Positions 1 to 8,987 of a stretch of 64,000 nucleotides of DNA are shown here, piece by piece. The DNA comes from Stenotrophomonas sp. UBA2124 (GTDB lineage Bacteria; Pseudomonadota; Gammaproteobacteria; Xanthomonadales; Xanthomonadaceae), in the NCBI GenBank assembly GCA_002329155.1, contig DCXY01000044.1, positions 73,281-137,280 of the forward strand, in the 5' to 3' direction. The notes under the pieces are model-generated. The model did no database searches. It saw only the letters and a list, made by a program, of their open reading frames with translations, and was not told the DNA's origin. Each line of letters starts with the position of its first letter. Within the stretch, counting starts at the first letter, position 1. The position numbers were made by a program, and so were the translations under genes.

Positions 1-665
1 AGCTGGGCATCACCCGCCAGCTGATCGAAGTGATGCTGGAAACCCGGCACCCGTTTTCGCTGATCACCAAGAACGCGATGGTCGAACGCGACATGGACCT
101 GCTCGCGCCGCTGGCCGCGCAGAAGCTGGTGAGCGTGCATTTTTCGGTGACATCGCTGGACCCGCACCTGTCGGCCAAGCTGGAGCCGCGCGCATCCGCA
201 CCGCATGCACGGCTGCGCGCGATGCGCCGCCTGCATGAAGCGGGCATACCGGTGGGCGTGATGGTGGCGCCGGTGATTCCGTGGATCAACGATGCCGAAC
301 TGGAAGCGGTGCTGGAGGCGGCACGCGACGCCGGCGCCAGCAGCGCGGGCTATGTACTGCTGCGGCTGCCGCACGAAGTGGCGCCGCTGTTCCGCGACTG
401 GCTGCAGGCGCATTACCCGCAGCGCGCCGAGCATGTGATGAGCACCATCAACCAGCTGCGCGGCGGCAAGGATTACGACAGCCAGTTCGGCAAGCGCATG
501 CGCGGTGAGGGCGCTTACGCGGACCTGCTGGCCAACCGTTTCAAGCTGGCCAGCAGGCGTCTGGGCTTCAACGCCTCGCGCCAGCAGTGGCCGTCACTGG
601 ATTGCAGCCGGTTCACGCCGCCGCTGCCACCGAAGAAGCTTTCGCCGCAGGGGGAGTTGTTTTAG
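1..665 (+). CDS. PA0069-family radical SAM protein, C-terminal part
   Basis: The reading frame is open from the first complete codon at position 3, so the gene begins before the window; about 220 C-terminal residues are visible. The segment FSVTSLDPHLSAKLEPRA followed by RLRAMRRLHEAGIPVGVM is the second half of a radical SAM TIM barrel of the SplB-like (COG1533, 'PA0069 family') type. The CxxxCxxC motif that binds the [4Fe-4S] cluster should lie upstream and cannot be checked here. No substrate is established for this family as far as I know. The gene ends 67 bp before a decayed ORF on the other strand. Confidence 0.8.
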   Translation, partial: LGITRQLIEVMLETRHPFSLITKNAMVERDMDLLAPLAAQKLVSVHFSVTSLDPHLSAKLEPRASAPHARLRAMRRLHEAGIPVGVMVAPVIPWINDAELEAVLEAARDAGASSAGYVLLRLPHEVAPLFRDWLQAHYPQRAEHVMSTINQLRGGKDYDSQFGKRMRGEGAYADLLANRFKLASRRLGFNASRQQWPSLDCSRFTPPLPPKKLSPQGELF

Positions 666-731
666 ACATCCCAAATCGTTCCCTGCCGCGTGAGGCCAGG
701 CACCACACGTCATCGGCAATACCAAGGGCGA

Positions 732-1184
732 TCAGCTCTCGATGACGACAACCTTTCCGCCTGTTGCTTCAAACGCTTCGAGGCTCATTCTCGAGACCTC
801 CACGGCACTCGAGCCCGCAGAGAAAATATCGCGGTAATGCGTCACCGGCGGTGGGCCGGGAAAGAACCGGGAAGGATTCTTCTTCCTTTCAATATGTTCA
901 ATCCATACTGATCGCAGGTCTGTGCGGTGCATATGGCTGTTGATACGTTTCTGGAACAGGCGATACCCCTCGTGCCTGTCCGGGCCATGCAGCTCTGTAT
1001 CAAACTCATACTTGTTCAGCTGTGCGATGACGACTTCGTTAGCCGTCATGCTGGTCAGCGATTCCCAACCGCAGGTGACCATATCGGTATCGGCGGAGAG
1101 CAACGCCAGTGGAAATCGCTTGTGTAGGGAAAGTGATTCGAGCAGAAGAATCGTGTCGTATATCTTTCTTAGCAGCAGAGCGGG
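732..1184 (-). pseudogene. 5'-truncated remnant of an unidentified gene
   Basis: A minus-strand frame stays open from 1184 (after an in-frame TGA at 1185-1187) to a stop at 732, about 150 codons. No ATG lies in its first half and the earliest usable start is a TTG at 1103, yet the translation upstream of that TTG (KIYDTILLLESLSLHKRF, LALLSADTDMVTCGWESL) still looks like folded protein. I therefore read this as the C-terminal piece of a longer gene whose 5' end has been lost. The segment is visibly poorer in G+C than its neighbours, consistent with foreign origin. I do not recognise the family. The alternative is a short expressed protein starting at TTG 1103 (123 aa). Confidence 0.45.
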
Positions 1185-1253
1185 TCAGCGCATACGTGGC
1201 AGGGAACCGGAACCCAGTCATCGGCCTTGTTCAAGGGTGACAGGCTGGGGGTC

Positions 1254-1958
1254 TCACCCACCCTGCCCATATAACCGCTGTGCCGGCTGGAACAGTATCC
1301 AGCTGGTGGCGATGAACTTGTCGCCGTTCTGCGGGCGGTTGCCGCGGTGGGTGTGGGTGAAGGCGGTGGGGGCGATCAGCAGGCTGCCGGTGCGCGGCGC
1401 CACCTTGCGCTGCTGGAACAGGAACTCGGTTTCGCCTTCGTCGAACGCATCGTTGAGGTAGAGCGTCCACAGCAGGTGGCGGTGCAGGGTTTCGCCGCTG
1501 GGGTCACGCGGGAACAGCTCGCAGTGCCAGTACGGGTAACCGCCCTCGTCCGCCGTGTACCACTGCAGGTTGATCGCGCCCGGGCACAGGCAGGTGCGCG
1601 CCAGCTCGGACAGCGCCGCGTCGTCCATGCCGGGAAAATCCTCGGCGGCAAGGCGGCGCGGGTTGCCGTCAGCGTCGGCGATCTGCAGCATCAGCGGTGA
1701 AATGAGAACCTGTGGATAACGCCGTAGATAACGCAGCAGGCCGGTGAACACGGCCTGCTGCAGGCGCTGGTCGATATCGCGCCAGTCGGCCATGCCGCTG
1801 ATGCGCAGGTCGCGGCTGCGCTTGAGTTCGGGATGCACGCCACCACCCACGCGGCCCGGCTGCAGCTGGCTGCTCTGGCGCAGGCGCTGCACGATGGCCG
1901 CACAGTCTTCCGCGGACAGGGCGTCTTCGTAGACTTCGATGAAATCCGCGCTGCTCAT
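1254..1958 (-). CDS. 2-oxoglutarate/Fe(II)-dependent oxygenase
   Basis: A 234-residue protein with a double-stranded beta-helix oxygenase core. The probable metal triad is H145-x-E147 (in YPYWHCE) and H204 (in THTHRG); the basic residue that binds the 2-oxoglutarate carboxylate would be K214 in GDKFIATSW or nearby R205. The first iron-binding acid is Glu rather than the more common Asp, a variation known in this superfamily. The C-terminal half (LLWTLYLNDAFDEGETEFL, GSLLIAPTAF) matches prolyl-hydroxylase-like Fe2OG domains (Pfam 2OG-FeII_Oxy types). The substrate is unknown: a peptide, an amino acid or a small metabolite are all possible. It stands alone between the decayed ORF and fbp. No convincing ribosome binding site precedes the ATG, so the exact start is moderately certain. 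Confidence 0.8.
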   Translation of the reverse strand: MSSADFIEVYEDALSAEDCAAIVQRLRQSSQLQPGRVGGGVHPELKRSRDLRISGMADWRDIDQRLQQAVFTGLLRYLRRYPQVLISPLMLQIADADGNPRRLAAEDFPGMDDAALSELARTCLCPGAINLQWYTADEGGYPYWHCELFPRDPSGETLHRHLLWTLYLNDAFDEGETEFLFQQRKVAPRTGSLLIAPTAFTHTHRGNRPQNGDKFIATSWILFQPAQRLYGQGG

Positions 1959-2129
1959 CGGGTGCCGGGCATTGCGAGCGGGTTCAAGTGGAACACGTGC
2001 ATCGGTTCTATCCTCACAAGGAGAGGTACCGATGGTGCATCGTCGATGGGAACCCTGTCACCCCGGACGCCGGCGGTGGCCAAAAAGTGCAAGCGGGCCG
2101 TACAGCCGAGCCAAGCTCGGTATCGGTGC

Positions 2130-2182
2130 ACAAAGCGCCCTCACCCCAACCCTCTCCCGCAACGCAGGAGAGGGGGCGTGGA
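2130..2182. repeat. short CCCTCTCC palindrome after fbp
   Basis: CCCTCTCCCGC and GCAGGAGAGGG face each other across a few bases, immediately downstream of the fbp stop codon. This is the short form of the palindrome family found at many intergenic sites in this window. A second, unrelated hairpin (CCGAGC/GCTCGG) lies at about 2106-2120. The stem could serve as the 3' end of the fbp transcript, but there is no T-tract. Confidence 0.6.
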
Positions 2183-3196
2183 TCAGGCTTCGGCGTCGTA
2201 TTGGGTGTGGTAACGGGTGGCTTCGGCCACTTCGTTCTTCGAGCCCAGGAATACCGGCACGCGCTGGTGCAGCTGGGTGGGCGCGATGTCCAGGATGCGC
2301 TCGCGGCCGTTGGTGGCGGCGCCGCCGGCCTGTTCGACCAGCATCGACATCGGGTTGGCTTCGTACATCAGGCGCAGCTTGCCGGCCTTGGTCGGGTCCT
2401 TCTTGTCCCACGGGTAGATGAAGATGCCGCCGCGGGTGAGGATGCGGTGCACGTCGGCCACCATCGAGGCGATCCAGCGCATGTTGAAATCCTTGCCGCG
2501 GCAGCCTTCCTTGCCGGCCAGCAGGTCTGCCACATAGCCCTGCATCGGCGCCTCCCAGTGGCGCTGGTTGGACATGTTGATGGCGAATTCCTTGGTGTCG
2601 GCCGGAACCTTCATGTCGCGCTGGGTGAGCATGAAGGCACCGGTTTCACGGTCCAGGGTGAAGGCATGGGTGCCGTGACCCACGGTCAGCACCAGCATGG
2701 TGCTGGGCCCGTAGATGCAGTAACCGGCGGCCACCTGCTGGCTGCCCGCCTGCAGGAAGTGCTCGTCGCCCGGCTGCTGCACGCCGGCCGGTGCGCGCAG
2801 CACCGAGAAGATGGTGCCCACCGAGACGTTCACGTCGATGTTGGAGCTGCCGTCCAGCGGATCGAACAGCAGCAGGAAGTCGCCCTGCGGGTACTCCGAG
2901 GGCACCGGCTGGCTGTGGTCCATCTCCTCCGACGCGCAGGCTGCCAGATGGCCGCCCCAGGCGTTGGCTTCAAGCAGGATCTCGTTGGAGATCACGTCCA
3001 GCTTTTTCTGCGCCTCGCCCTGCACGTTGCCGGTGCCGGCATCGCCGAGCACGCCACCCAGCGCGCCCTTGCTCACGGCAATGGCGATGGAGGTGCAGGC
3101 GCGGGCCACCACGGCCACCAGCTGGCGCAGGTCGGCGTTGATGCGCTTGCTGTGCTCTTCTTCAATCAGGAAGCGGGTCAGCGACGTACGGGACAT
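2183..3196 (-). CDS. fbp: fructose-1,6-bisphosphatase, class 1
   Basis: Hydrolyses fructose 1,6-bisphosphate to fructose 6-phosphate in the cytoplasm, the committed step of gluconeogenesis. The 337 residues match the usual length of class 1 enzymes. Visible hallmarks are the metal-binding acids in ASEEMD (about residues 88-93), [11 protein letters not shown] (111-121, with D112 and D115) and the signature [10 protein letters not shown] further on. The ATG at 3196 gives the expected N-terminus [13 protein letters not shown]. The gene stands alone, with a palindrome at its 3' end and the divergent MgtC/DUF4010 gene upstream. In an organism living on amino acids and uronic acids, as this window suggests, gluconeogenesis would be essential. 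Confidence 0.97.
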   Translation of the reverse strand: MSRTSLTRFLIEEEHSKRINADLRQLVAVVARACTSIAIAVSKGALGGVLGDAGTGNVQGEAQKKLDVISNEILLEANAWGGHLAACASEEMDHSQPVPSEYPQGDFLLLFDPLDGSSNIDVNVSVGTIFSVLRAPAGVQQPGDEHFLQAGSQQVAAGYCIYGPSTMLVLTVGHGTHAFTLDRETGAFMLTQRDMKVPADTKEFAINMSNQRHWEAPMQGYVADLLAGKEGCRGKDFNMRWIASMVADVHRILTRGGIFIYPWDKKDPTKAGKLRLMYEANPMSMLVEQAGGAATNGRERILDIAPTQLHQRVPVFLGSKNEVAEATRYHTQYDAEA

Positions 3197-3372
3197 GGAC
3201 GGGAGCCACCTTCAGGCAAAAGGAACGTCATTGTCGCGGGTTGTCCTGCTTTTTTCGAGCCGATGACCACGCCATGACCGGTTGTGGACAGAAAGGCTTA
3301 CCCTGTGGCGCGGAAAACAGCCGTTGGTTTTATCCACAGGCCTCCTATGATGAGGTCTGCGGGGGGAGGGGC

Positions 3373-4617
3373 ATGAACTGGGATTGGGACTACACCACGC
3401 AGGGCCTGTTGGCGGCGCTGGGTATCGGCCTGTTGATCGGCGCGGTGCGCGAGCGCCAGCACGGCCACGACGGGCATGCGTTGCAGGCCGGCGTGCGCAC
3501 GCACGCGCTGCTGGCGCTGATGGGCGCCATGGCGCTGCTTCTGGGGCCACCGGTGTTCCTGGTGGCGCTGCTGGCTGCCGGCCTGCTGGCGTGGAGCAGC
3601 TACCGCGTCACCGCGCCGCAGGACCCGGGCCTGACCGGTGAGATCGCCCAGCTGACCACGGTGCTGCTGGGCGGCCTGGCATTGCAGCAACAGGCGCTGG
3701 CCGCCGCGCTGGGCGTGGTGGTGGCTATCCTGCTGTGGGCCAAGGCGCCGCTGGCGCGGCTCAGCCGCGATGTCATCAGCGATGCGGAAATGCGCGATGC
3801 CCTGCTGCTGGCCGCCTGCGCGCTGGTGGTGCTGCCGCTGCTGCCGGACACCGCCGTGGACCCGTGGGGCGTGCTGGTGCCGTCCAAACTGTGGCAGATC
3901 GTGGTGCTGGTGATGGGCGTGGGCATGCTGGGCCATATCGCGCTGCGTGCGGTGGGCGCGCGCTGGGGCCTGCCGGTGGCGGGCTTCTTCTCCGGTTTCG
4001 CTTCGTCCACCGCCGCCGTGGCGGGCTTTGGACGCAGCAGCCGTGCGGCCACCGCGCTGGTGCCACCGTCGGCGGCGGCGGCGCTGCTGGCCAATCTGGC
4101 ATCGCTGCTGCTGTTTGCCGCCGTCATCGGCACCACCTCACCACCCTTGCTGCAGGTCATCGCGTGGCCGCTGGCGGCGGGGGCGTTGATGCTGCTGGTG
4201 TTCTCGGCGCTGGGCCTGCGCCATGTGCCGGATGAGGCCGTACCGCAGACCTCCGGTGCCAAAGCGTTCCAGCTGCGGCATGCGCTGGTGATCGCGCTGG
4301 TGATCGCCGCGGTGCTGCTTGTGTCCGAAGGCCTGCGGCAGCTGTTCGGGCAGGCCGGCGCGCTGGTGGGTGCCACCGTGGCGGCGCTGGGCGAACTGCA
4401 TGCCGCTGCGGCCAGTGTGGCGAGCCTTACCGCCTCGGGCGGGTTGGAGCTGGCGCAGGCACGTTGGGGTGTCGTGGCGTTGCTGGGTGCGGCATCGGTG
4501 GCGAAGACGGTGCTGGCCTTCGTCAGCGGTGGCGTGCGTTATGGCGGGATTGTCGCCGTGGGTCTGGGGGCGATGGTGGTGGCGGCTGCGGTTGTGACCT
4601 GGGTGGTTGGGGGTTGA
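3373..4617 (+). CDS. MgtC/SapB and DUF4010 family membrane protein
   Basis: An inner-membrane protein of 414 residues, almost entirely hydrophobic. The N-terminal part (GLLAALGIGLLIGAVRERQ, then VRTHALLALMGAMALLLG) is the MgtC/SapB domain, about residues 8-130; the rest (ALPVAGFFSGFASSTAAVAG and following helices) fits DUF4010. About eleven transmembrane segments can be drawn. The frame is open further upstream, but ATG 3373 is preceded by a strong purine-rich site (GGGGGGAGGGG) and gives the normal family N-terminus. MgtC relatives are linked to magnesium limitation and virulence, but the function of the DUF4010 fusion form is not established. Divergent from fbp. Confidence 0.85.
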   Translation: MNWDWDYTTQGLLAALGIGLLIGAVRERQHGHDGHALQAGVRTHALLALMGAMALLLGPPVFLVALLAAGLLAWSSYRVTAPQDPGLTGEIAQLTTVLLGGLALQQQALAAALGVVVAILLWAKAPLARLSRDVISDAEMRDALLLAACALVVLPLLPDTAVDPWGVLVPSKLWQIVVLVMGVGMLGHIALRAVGARWGLPVAGFFSGFASSTAAVAGFGRSSRAATALVPPSAAAALLANLASLLLFAAVIGTTSPPLLQVIAWPLAAGALMLLVFSALGLRHVPDEAVPQTSGAKAFQLRHALVIALVIAAVLLVSEGLRQLFGQAGALVGATVAALGELHAAAASVASLTASGGLELAQARWGVVALLGAASVAKTVLAFVSGGVRYGGIVAVGLGAMVVAAAVVTWVVGG

Positions 4618-4635
4618 GGGCTTGAGAGCTGGAAG

Positions 4636-4735
4636 CACCCCTCCCCGGCCCTCCCCTTGGCTGCGCCAAAGGGAGGGAGCAGAACCCCCTCCCTTGCGCC
4701 GAAGGCGGAGGGGAGGGTTGGGGAGGGGTAGGCTC
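4636..4735. repeat. bipartite CTCCCC palindromic repeat
   Basis: Two inverted arms occupy this stretch: CCCTCCCCTTGG/CCAAAGGGAGGG and CCCTCCCTTG.../...GGAGGGGAGGG, the outer ends being CCCCTCCCC and GGGGAGGGG. The same element recurs around 8.85, 50.8, 51.2 and 58.7 kb in this window. It lies between the DUF4010 gene and a converging aminotransferase gene. Confidence 0.8.
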
Positions 4736-4753
4736 GTAGAACCACACACCCAC

Positions 4754-4781
4754 AAAAAAGCCCGGGTTTCCCCGGGCTTTT
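4754..4781. terminator. bidirectional rho-independent terminator
   Basis: AAAAAAGCCCGGG-tttc-CCCGGGCTTTT forms a 7-bp GC stem flanked by an A-tract on one side and a T-tract on the other, so it can terminate in both directions. It lies 20 bp beyond the stop codon of the minus-strand aminotransferase gene and also serves the plus-strand DUF4010 gene. Confidence 0.88.
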
Positions 4782-4800
4782 CACATCCAGCTACCGCGAT

Positions 4801-6003
4801 TCAGCCGCGGCTGACCTCGTAGACGGCCTTGGCCACATAGTCCAGGTTCTTCTGGCTCAGCGCGGCCACGCAGATGCGGCCGGTGCCGACGGCGTAGATG
4901 CCGTAGTCGTCACGCAGCTTGTCCACCTGAGCCTTGCTCAGGCCGGAGTAGGAGAACATGCCGGCCTGCTTCTCGATGAAGCCGAACTCCGGCGCGCCCA
5001 GGGCGGCCAGCTTCTGCACCATGCCGGCGCGCAGGGCGTGGATGCGCTCGCGCATCTCGGTCAGCTCGGCGTCCCACATGCCACGCAGCTCGGCGCTGTT
5101 CAGCACGCCGGCCACCAGTGCCGCACCGTGGGTGGACGGGCTGGAGTAGATGGTGCGGATGATGCGCTTGACCTGCGACTGCACGGCCTTGGCCGATGCC
5201 GCATCCGGGGCCACCACCGACAGCGCGCCCACGCGCTCGCCATACAGCGAGAACGACTTGGAGTACGAGTTGGCGACGATGAAGCTGTCGATGCCGGCCT
5301 CGGCGATGATGCGCACGGCCTGGCCGTCCGGCTCGATGCCCTTGTCGAAGCCCTGGTAGGCCATGTCGATGAACGGGAACAGCTGGCGGTCCTTCAACAG
5401 CGCTGCCACCTGCTTCCACTGCTCGGTGCTCAGGTCCGCGCCGGTCGGGTTGTGGCAGCAGGCGTGCAGCAGCACCACGGTGCCCGGCTGCAGCTTCTGC
5501 AGGTCGGCCAGCATGCCGGCGAAATCCAGGCCGTGGGTGGCGTTGTCGAAATAGGTGTAATCGACCACGTCGAAACCGGCGGCGCCGAACACGGCGCGGT
5601 GGTTCTCCCAGCTCGGGTTGCTGATGGCCACGGTGGCGTGCGGCAGCACCGTGCGCAGCAGGTCGGCGCCCACGCGCAGCGCACCGCTGCCGCCGATGGT
5701 CTGCGAGGTGGCCACGCGGCCGGCGGCCAGCAGGTCCGAACCTTCGCCGAACACCAGCTTCTGCGTGGCCTGGGTGTAGGCCGGCAGGCCGTCGATGGGC
5801 AGGTAACCGCGCGGTTTGCCTTCGGCCACCAGCTGCTGCTCGTACTGCTTGACGGCGCGCAGCAGCGGAATGCGGCCGCTTTCGTCGTAGTAGATGCCAA
5901 CGCCAAGGTTGACCTTGGTCGGGCGGCTGTCAGCGTTGTAAGCCTCGGTCAGACCCAGGATGGGGTCGCCAGGAACCTGTTCGACGTTTGCAAAGAAGGA
6001 CAC
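4801..6003 (-). CDS. aromatic amino acid / aspartate aminotransferase (class I)
   Basis: A PLP-dependent aminotransferase of the TyrB/AspC (subgroup I-alpha) family, moving amino groups between 2-oxoglutarate and tyrosine, phenylalanine or aspartate. I start it at GTG 6003, giving 400 residues and the canonical N-terminus SFFANVEQVPGDPILGL; the longer open frame would add 35 unrelated residues. K249 in NSYSKSFSLYGERVG is the Schiff-base lysine. HNPTGAD (184-190), D213 in FIDMAYQGFD, and R257 are the other cofactor and phosphate contacts. The rho-independent terminator at 4754-4781 ends the gene. It is divergent from a TonB receptor. TyrB versus AspC specificity cannot be settled from these motifs. 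Confidence 0.93.
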   Translation of the reverse strand: MSFFANVEQVPGDPILGLTEAYNADSRPTKVNLGVGIYYDESGRIPLLRAVKQYEQQLVAEGKPRGYLPIDGLPAYTQATQKLVFGEGSDLLAAGRVATSQTIGGSGALRVGADLLRTVLPHATVAISNPSWENHRAVFGAAGFDVVDYTYFDNATHGLDFAGMLADLQKLQPGTVVLLHACCHNPTGADLSTEQWKQVAALLKDRQLFPFIDMAYQGFDKGIEPDGQAVRIIAEAGIDSFIVANSYSKSFSLYGERVGALSVVAPDAASAKAVQSQVKRIIRTIYSSPSTHGAALVAGVLNSAELRGMWDAELTEMRERIHALRAGMVQKLAALGAPEFGFIEKQAGMFSYSGLSKAQVDKLRDDYGIYAVGTGRICVAALSQKNLDYVAKAVYEVSRG

Positions 6004-6167
6004 GGCGGTACTCGTATCGGGGAGGGGGATGTCCGGCGCGGGTGCTGCACAGCGGCCTGAACCTTCACATCGTAGCAGGGCCGGGCACCGCTGGCCGGAG
6101 GATTTCATGTGGAACTACAGCGTTCTGCGACATGCGTTGTTCGCATGGGCCAAGGCATCATGTGCCC

Positions 6168-8300
6168 ATGACTTCATGTGAACGCCTTTTTGCCAGTGCC
6201 GCGCTGCTGCTGGCGGTGCCCGTACTGGCCCGTGCGGAAGCGCCGGAAACCCTTGATACCGTGCAGGTACAGGCCGCCAAGGTGCATTCGGTGGACGATT
6301 TCGAGCTGCCGGCCTCCACCAGCACGGTGGGCCTGGGTGAGGGCAACGGGCGTGGCGCGCTTCTGTCAGAAGCACTGGCGGGTGTGCCCGGCCTGCTGGC
6401 ACGCGAGCGGCAGAACCTGGCGCAGGACACGCAGCTGTCGATACGCGGCTTCGGCGCGCGTTCCACCTTCGGCGTGCGTGGCGTGCGCCTGCTGGTGGAC
6501 GGCGTGCCGGCGACCATGCCCGATGGTCAGGGCCAGCTCTCGCACCTCGGCCTGTTCGGTGGCGACCGGGTGGAAGTGCTGCGCGGGCCGTTCTCGGCGC
6601 TGTATGGCAATTCATCCGGTGGCGTGCTGCAGCTGTGGAGCGCGGACGGGCAGCGGGGTGATCCGTGGCGGCTGCGCAGCAGCGTGGGCAGCAACGGCAC
6701 TTCCAGCACCGGCATGCAGCTGAAGGGCCAGGCCGCGGCGATGCATTACAACGTGGCGGCAAACCACTTCCGTACCGATGGCTGGCGCGATCACAGCGCG
6801 GCGCGGCGGGAGACGCTCAACGCACGGCTGGGCTTTGACCTCGCACCGGATCAGCGGCTGGACCTGCTGTTCAACGTGCTCGATGCGCCCCGTGCGCAGG
6901 ACCCGCTGGGCCTGAGCCGCGAGCAGCTGCGCAGCAACCCGCGCCAGGCCACCGCCGTGGCCACCCAATACGACACGCGCAAGAGCGTGCGCCAGCAGCA
7001 GGCCGGCGCGGTGTACACGCTGCAGCAGGGGCGGCAGACGTGGCGGCTGATGGGCTACGCTGGGCAGCGTGAAGTGGAACAGTTCCTGGCCATTCCGCCG
7101 GGGCCGCAGAACAGCTCGCTGCATTCGGGTGGCGTGATCGATCTGGACGGCAGCTACGGTGGCCTCGACGCGCGCTGGGCGTGGCATGGCAGCCTTGCCG
7201 GCAAACCGCTGGAACTGGTGGTCGGTGCCAATGCCAACCGTCAGCGTCAGCACCGCACCGGCTACGAGAACTTCATCGGTGACCAGCTGGGCGTGAAAGG
7301 CCGCCTGCGCCGCGACCAGCGCGACCAGGTGCGCAATGTGGACCAGTTCGCGCAGGCGTGGTGGCAGTTCAGCCCGCGCTGGTCGGCCTTGCTGGGTGCG
7401 CGCCACAGCCAGGTGCGGTTCCGTTCGCGCGACCACTACATCACTGCAGGCAATCCGGACGACAGCGGCAGCCGTGATTACGCGGCCACCACGCCGGTCG
7501 CCGGGCTGGTGTTCCGCGCCAGCGACAACCTGCGTCTGTACGCCTCGGCAGGGCGTGGCTTTGAAACGCCTACCTTCAACGAGCTGGGGTATCGCGCCGA
7601 TGGTGGTGCGGGCCTGGCGCTGGATCTGGCATCGGCGCGCAGCCGCAACTACGAGCTGGGTGGCAAGTGGCGCGCGCAGAGCGGCGCACGGCTGGAATGG
7701 GCGCTGTTCCGCGCTGATACCGATGACGAGCTGGCCGTGGCGACCAACAGCGGTGGCCGCAGCAGCTATCGCAACATCGGTGCCACGCGACGCCAGGGCA
7801 TGGAGCTGAGCTGGCAGCAGCCCATCGGTGAGAACCAGCAGCTGCAGCTGGCCTGGACCTGGCTGCAGGCCAGCGTGCGCGAAGGCTACCTGACCTGCAC
7901 CGGCCTGCCGGCGCCCTGCCGCGTGCCGGGCAATCGGGTGCAGGCCGGCAGCCGCCTGCCCGGCGTGCCGCGGCAGCAGCTGTTCGCGCGCTGGCAGTGG
8001 CAGCCGGGCCCGTGGCAGTGGGCGGCCGAGGCGGTGGCGGCCAGCGACATGGTGGCCAATGATCTGGCAGATGCGCGGGTCGCGGGCCATGCCCTGCTGA
8101 ATCTGGAAGGCGCGCGCGAATGGAACACCGCGCACGGGCCGCTGCGGCTGTTCGCGCGTGTGGACAACGCGCTGGACCAGCGCCATGTGGGCTCGGTGAT
8201 CGTCAACGACGGCAACCAGCGTTATTACGAGCCCGGCCCGGATCGCAGCTACACCGTGGGCCTGCAGTGGTCGTGGGGCGCGGGGAAGCAGGTGCCTTAG
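6168..8300 (+). CDS. TonB-dependent outer membrane receptor, PqqU/YncD-like
   Basis: A 710-residue outer-membrane receptor starting at ATG 6168 with a signal peptide (MTSCERLFASAALLLAVPVLARA). The plug domain, about residues 30-150, has RGFGARSTFGVRG, VDGVPATMPDGQGQ and EVLRGPFSALYGNSSGG. The beta-barrel ends with SYTVGLQWSW, an aromatic C-terminus suited to BAM-mediated assembly. The plug motifs are those I associate with E. coli YncD (PqqU), the receptor for the redox cofactor PQQ, so PQQ uptake is a plausible function; this is inference from short motifs. An iron-chelate ligand is the main alternative. A second in-frame ATG at 6132 would disrupt the signal peptide. The gene stands alone, divergent from the aminotransferase gene. 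Confidence 0.88.
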   Translation: MTSCERLFASAALLLAVPVLARAEAPETLDTVQVQAAKVHSVDDFELPASTSTVGLGEGNGRGALLSEALAGVPGLLARERQNLAQDTQLSIRGFGARSTFGVRGVRLLVDGVPATMPDGQGQLSHLGLFGGDRVEVLRGPFSALYGNSSGGVLQLWSADGQRGDPWRLRSSVGSNGTSSTGMQLKGQAAAMHYNVAANHFRTDGWRDHSAARRETLNARLGFDLAPDQRLDLLFNVLDAPRAQDPLGLSREQLRSNPRQATAVATQYDTRKSVRQQQAGAVYTLQQGRQTWRLMGYAGQREVEQFLAIPPGPQNSSLHSGGVIDLDGSYGGLDARWAWHGSLAGKPLELVVGANANRQRQHRTGYENFIGDQLGVKGRLRRDQRDQVRNVDQFAQAWWQFSPRWSALLGARHSQVRFRSRDHYITAGNPDDSGSRDYAATTPVAGLVFRASDNLRLYASAGRGFETPTFNELGYRADGGAGLALDLASARSRNYELGGKWRAQSGARLEWALFRADTDDELAVATNSGGRSSYRNIGATRRQGMELSWQQPIGENQQLQLAWTWLQASVREGYLTCTGLPAPCRVPGNRVQAGSRLPGVPRQQLFARWQWQPGPWQWAAEAVAASDMVANDLADARVAGHALLNLEGAREWNTAHGPLRLFARVDNALDQRHVGSVIVNDGNQRYYEPGPDRSYTVGLQWSWGAGKQVP

Positions 8301-8421
8301 CCTGCGGGCGGGCGCCTGCGCGCGGGGGGAATTCCGGTCAGGCGCATTTCCCTCATTTCCCCTTTACCTGCTTCTAACGCGGCCGGGCGTATTCCTTGCT
8401 CCCCGCATGGAGGGTTGTGCC

Positions 8422-8817
8422 ATGTACCGCCCCGACCGGATCGAACACCGCCCCGCGCCCAGCCTGTTCAGTGCTGATCCCAAGGTGATGCGTCGTGGTC
8501 GGCTCAGGCGCCAGACCCACGCGGCCGATGAAGTGGCGCAGGATTTCGTGCAGTACAGCCTGGACGACTACGCCCGCCGACGGCGGGGCGCGATGGGTTG
8601 GCGCGATCTGCAGCCGGCCTATGCCTTCGCCCTTGCCACGCATGCCGCTGATTGGCCGCGAGGCAGTTTCGATACCGATGCCGAACTGGCCGAGCACTGG
8701 GAGCTGGCGCGCGGAGATTCGCGGCTGGGGTGGGACCAGGTGCGCGCGCTGGTGGAAGATGCCTGGCTGGCACTGGACCGCATGCCGGTGGCGGCGGTGC
8801 ATGTGCGGACGGGGTGA
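8422..8817 (+). CDS. conserved hypothetical protein, 131 aa
   Basis: A small, charged, soluble protein starting MYRPDRIEHRPAP. A clear ribosome binding site (GGAGGG, 8409-8414) favours ATG 8422 over the upstream in-frame ATG at 8407. The segment DEVAQDFVQYSLDDYARRRRGA is mostly helical, followed by aromatic residues and DTDAELAEHWELARGDSRLGWDQ. I see no signal peptide, membrane segment or metal motif, and I do not recognise the family. The sequence style (acidic, with aromatics spaced in helices) resembles small DUF proteins common in Xanthomonadaceae. A bipartite palindromic repeat follows the stop codon. Confidence 0.7.
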   Translation: MYRPDRIEHRPAPSLFSADPKVMRRGRLRRQTHAADEVAQDFVQYSLDDYARRRRGAMGWRDLQPAYAFALATHAADWPRGSFDTDAELAEHWELARGDSRLGWDQVRALVEDAWLALDRMPVAAVHVRTG

Positions 8818-8844
8818 GCCGGCGCTGAGAGCCAACGGACTTAC

Positions 8845-8970
8845 CCCTCCCCAACCCTCCCCTTTGCGCTGCGCGCAAAAGGGAGGGAGCAGTTTGCTGA
8901 GTGCTGGAACATCGCAGGCTCTTACCCCCTCCCTTTGGCCGCAGGCCAAGGGGAGGGCCGGGGAGGGGTA
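8845..8970. repeat. bipartite CTCCCC palindromic repeat
   Basis: The outer arms are TTACCCCTCCCCAACCCTCC and GGGAGGGCCGGGGAGGGGTAA. The inner hairpins are TTTGCGC/GCGCAAAA and CCTTTGGCC/GGCCAAGG. About 40 unpaired bases sit in the middle. It is the same family as at 4.6, 50.8, 51.2 and 58.7 kb and lies between convergent genes. Confidence 0.85.
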
Positions 8971-8987
8971 AAAAGCCCCCGACTCCC

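Noticed and set aside
2100..2125. CCGAGC/GCTCGG hairpin as a Stenotrophomonas SMAG element
   Set aside because: The GTAG head is imperfect (GTAC) and only one weak copy is seen, so I leave it as an unassigned hairpin.
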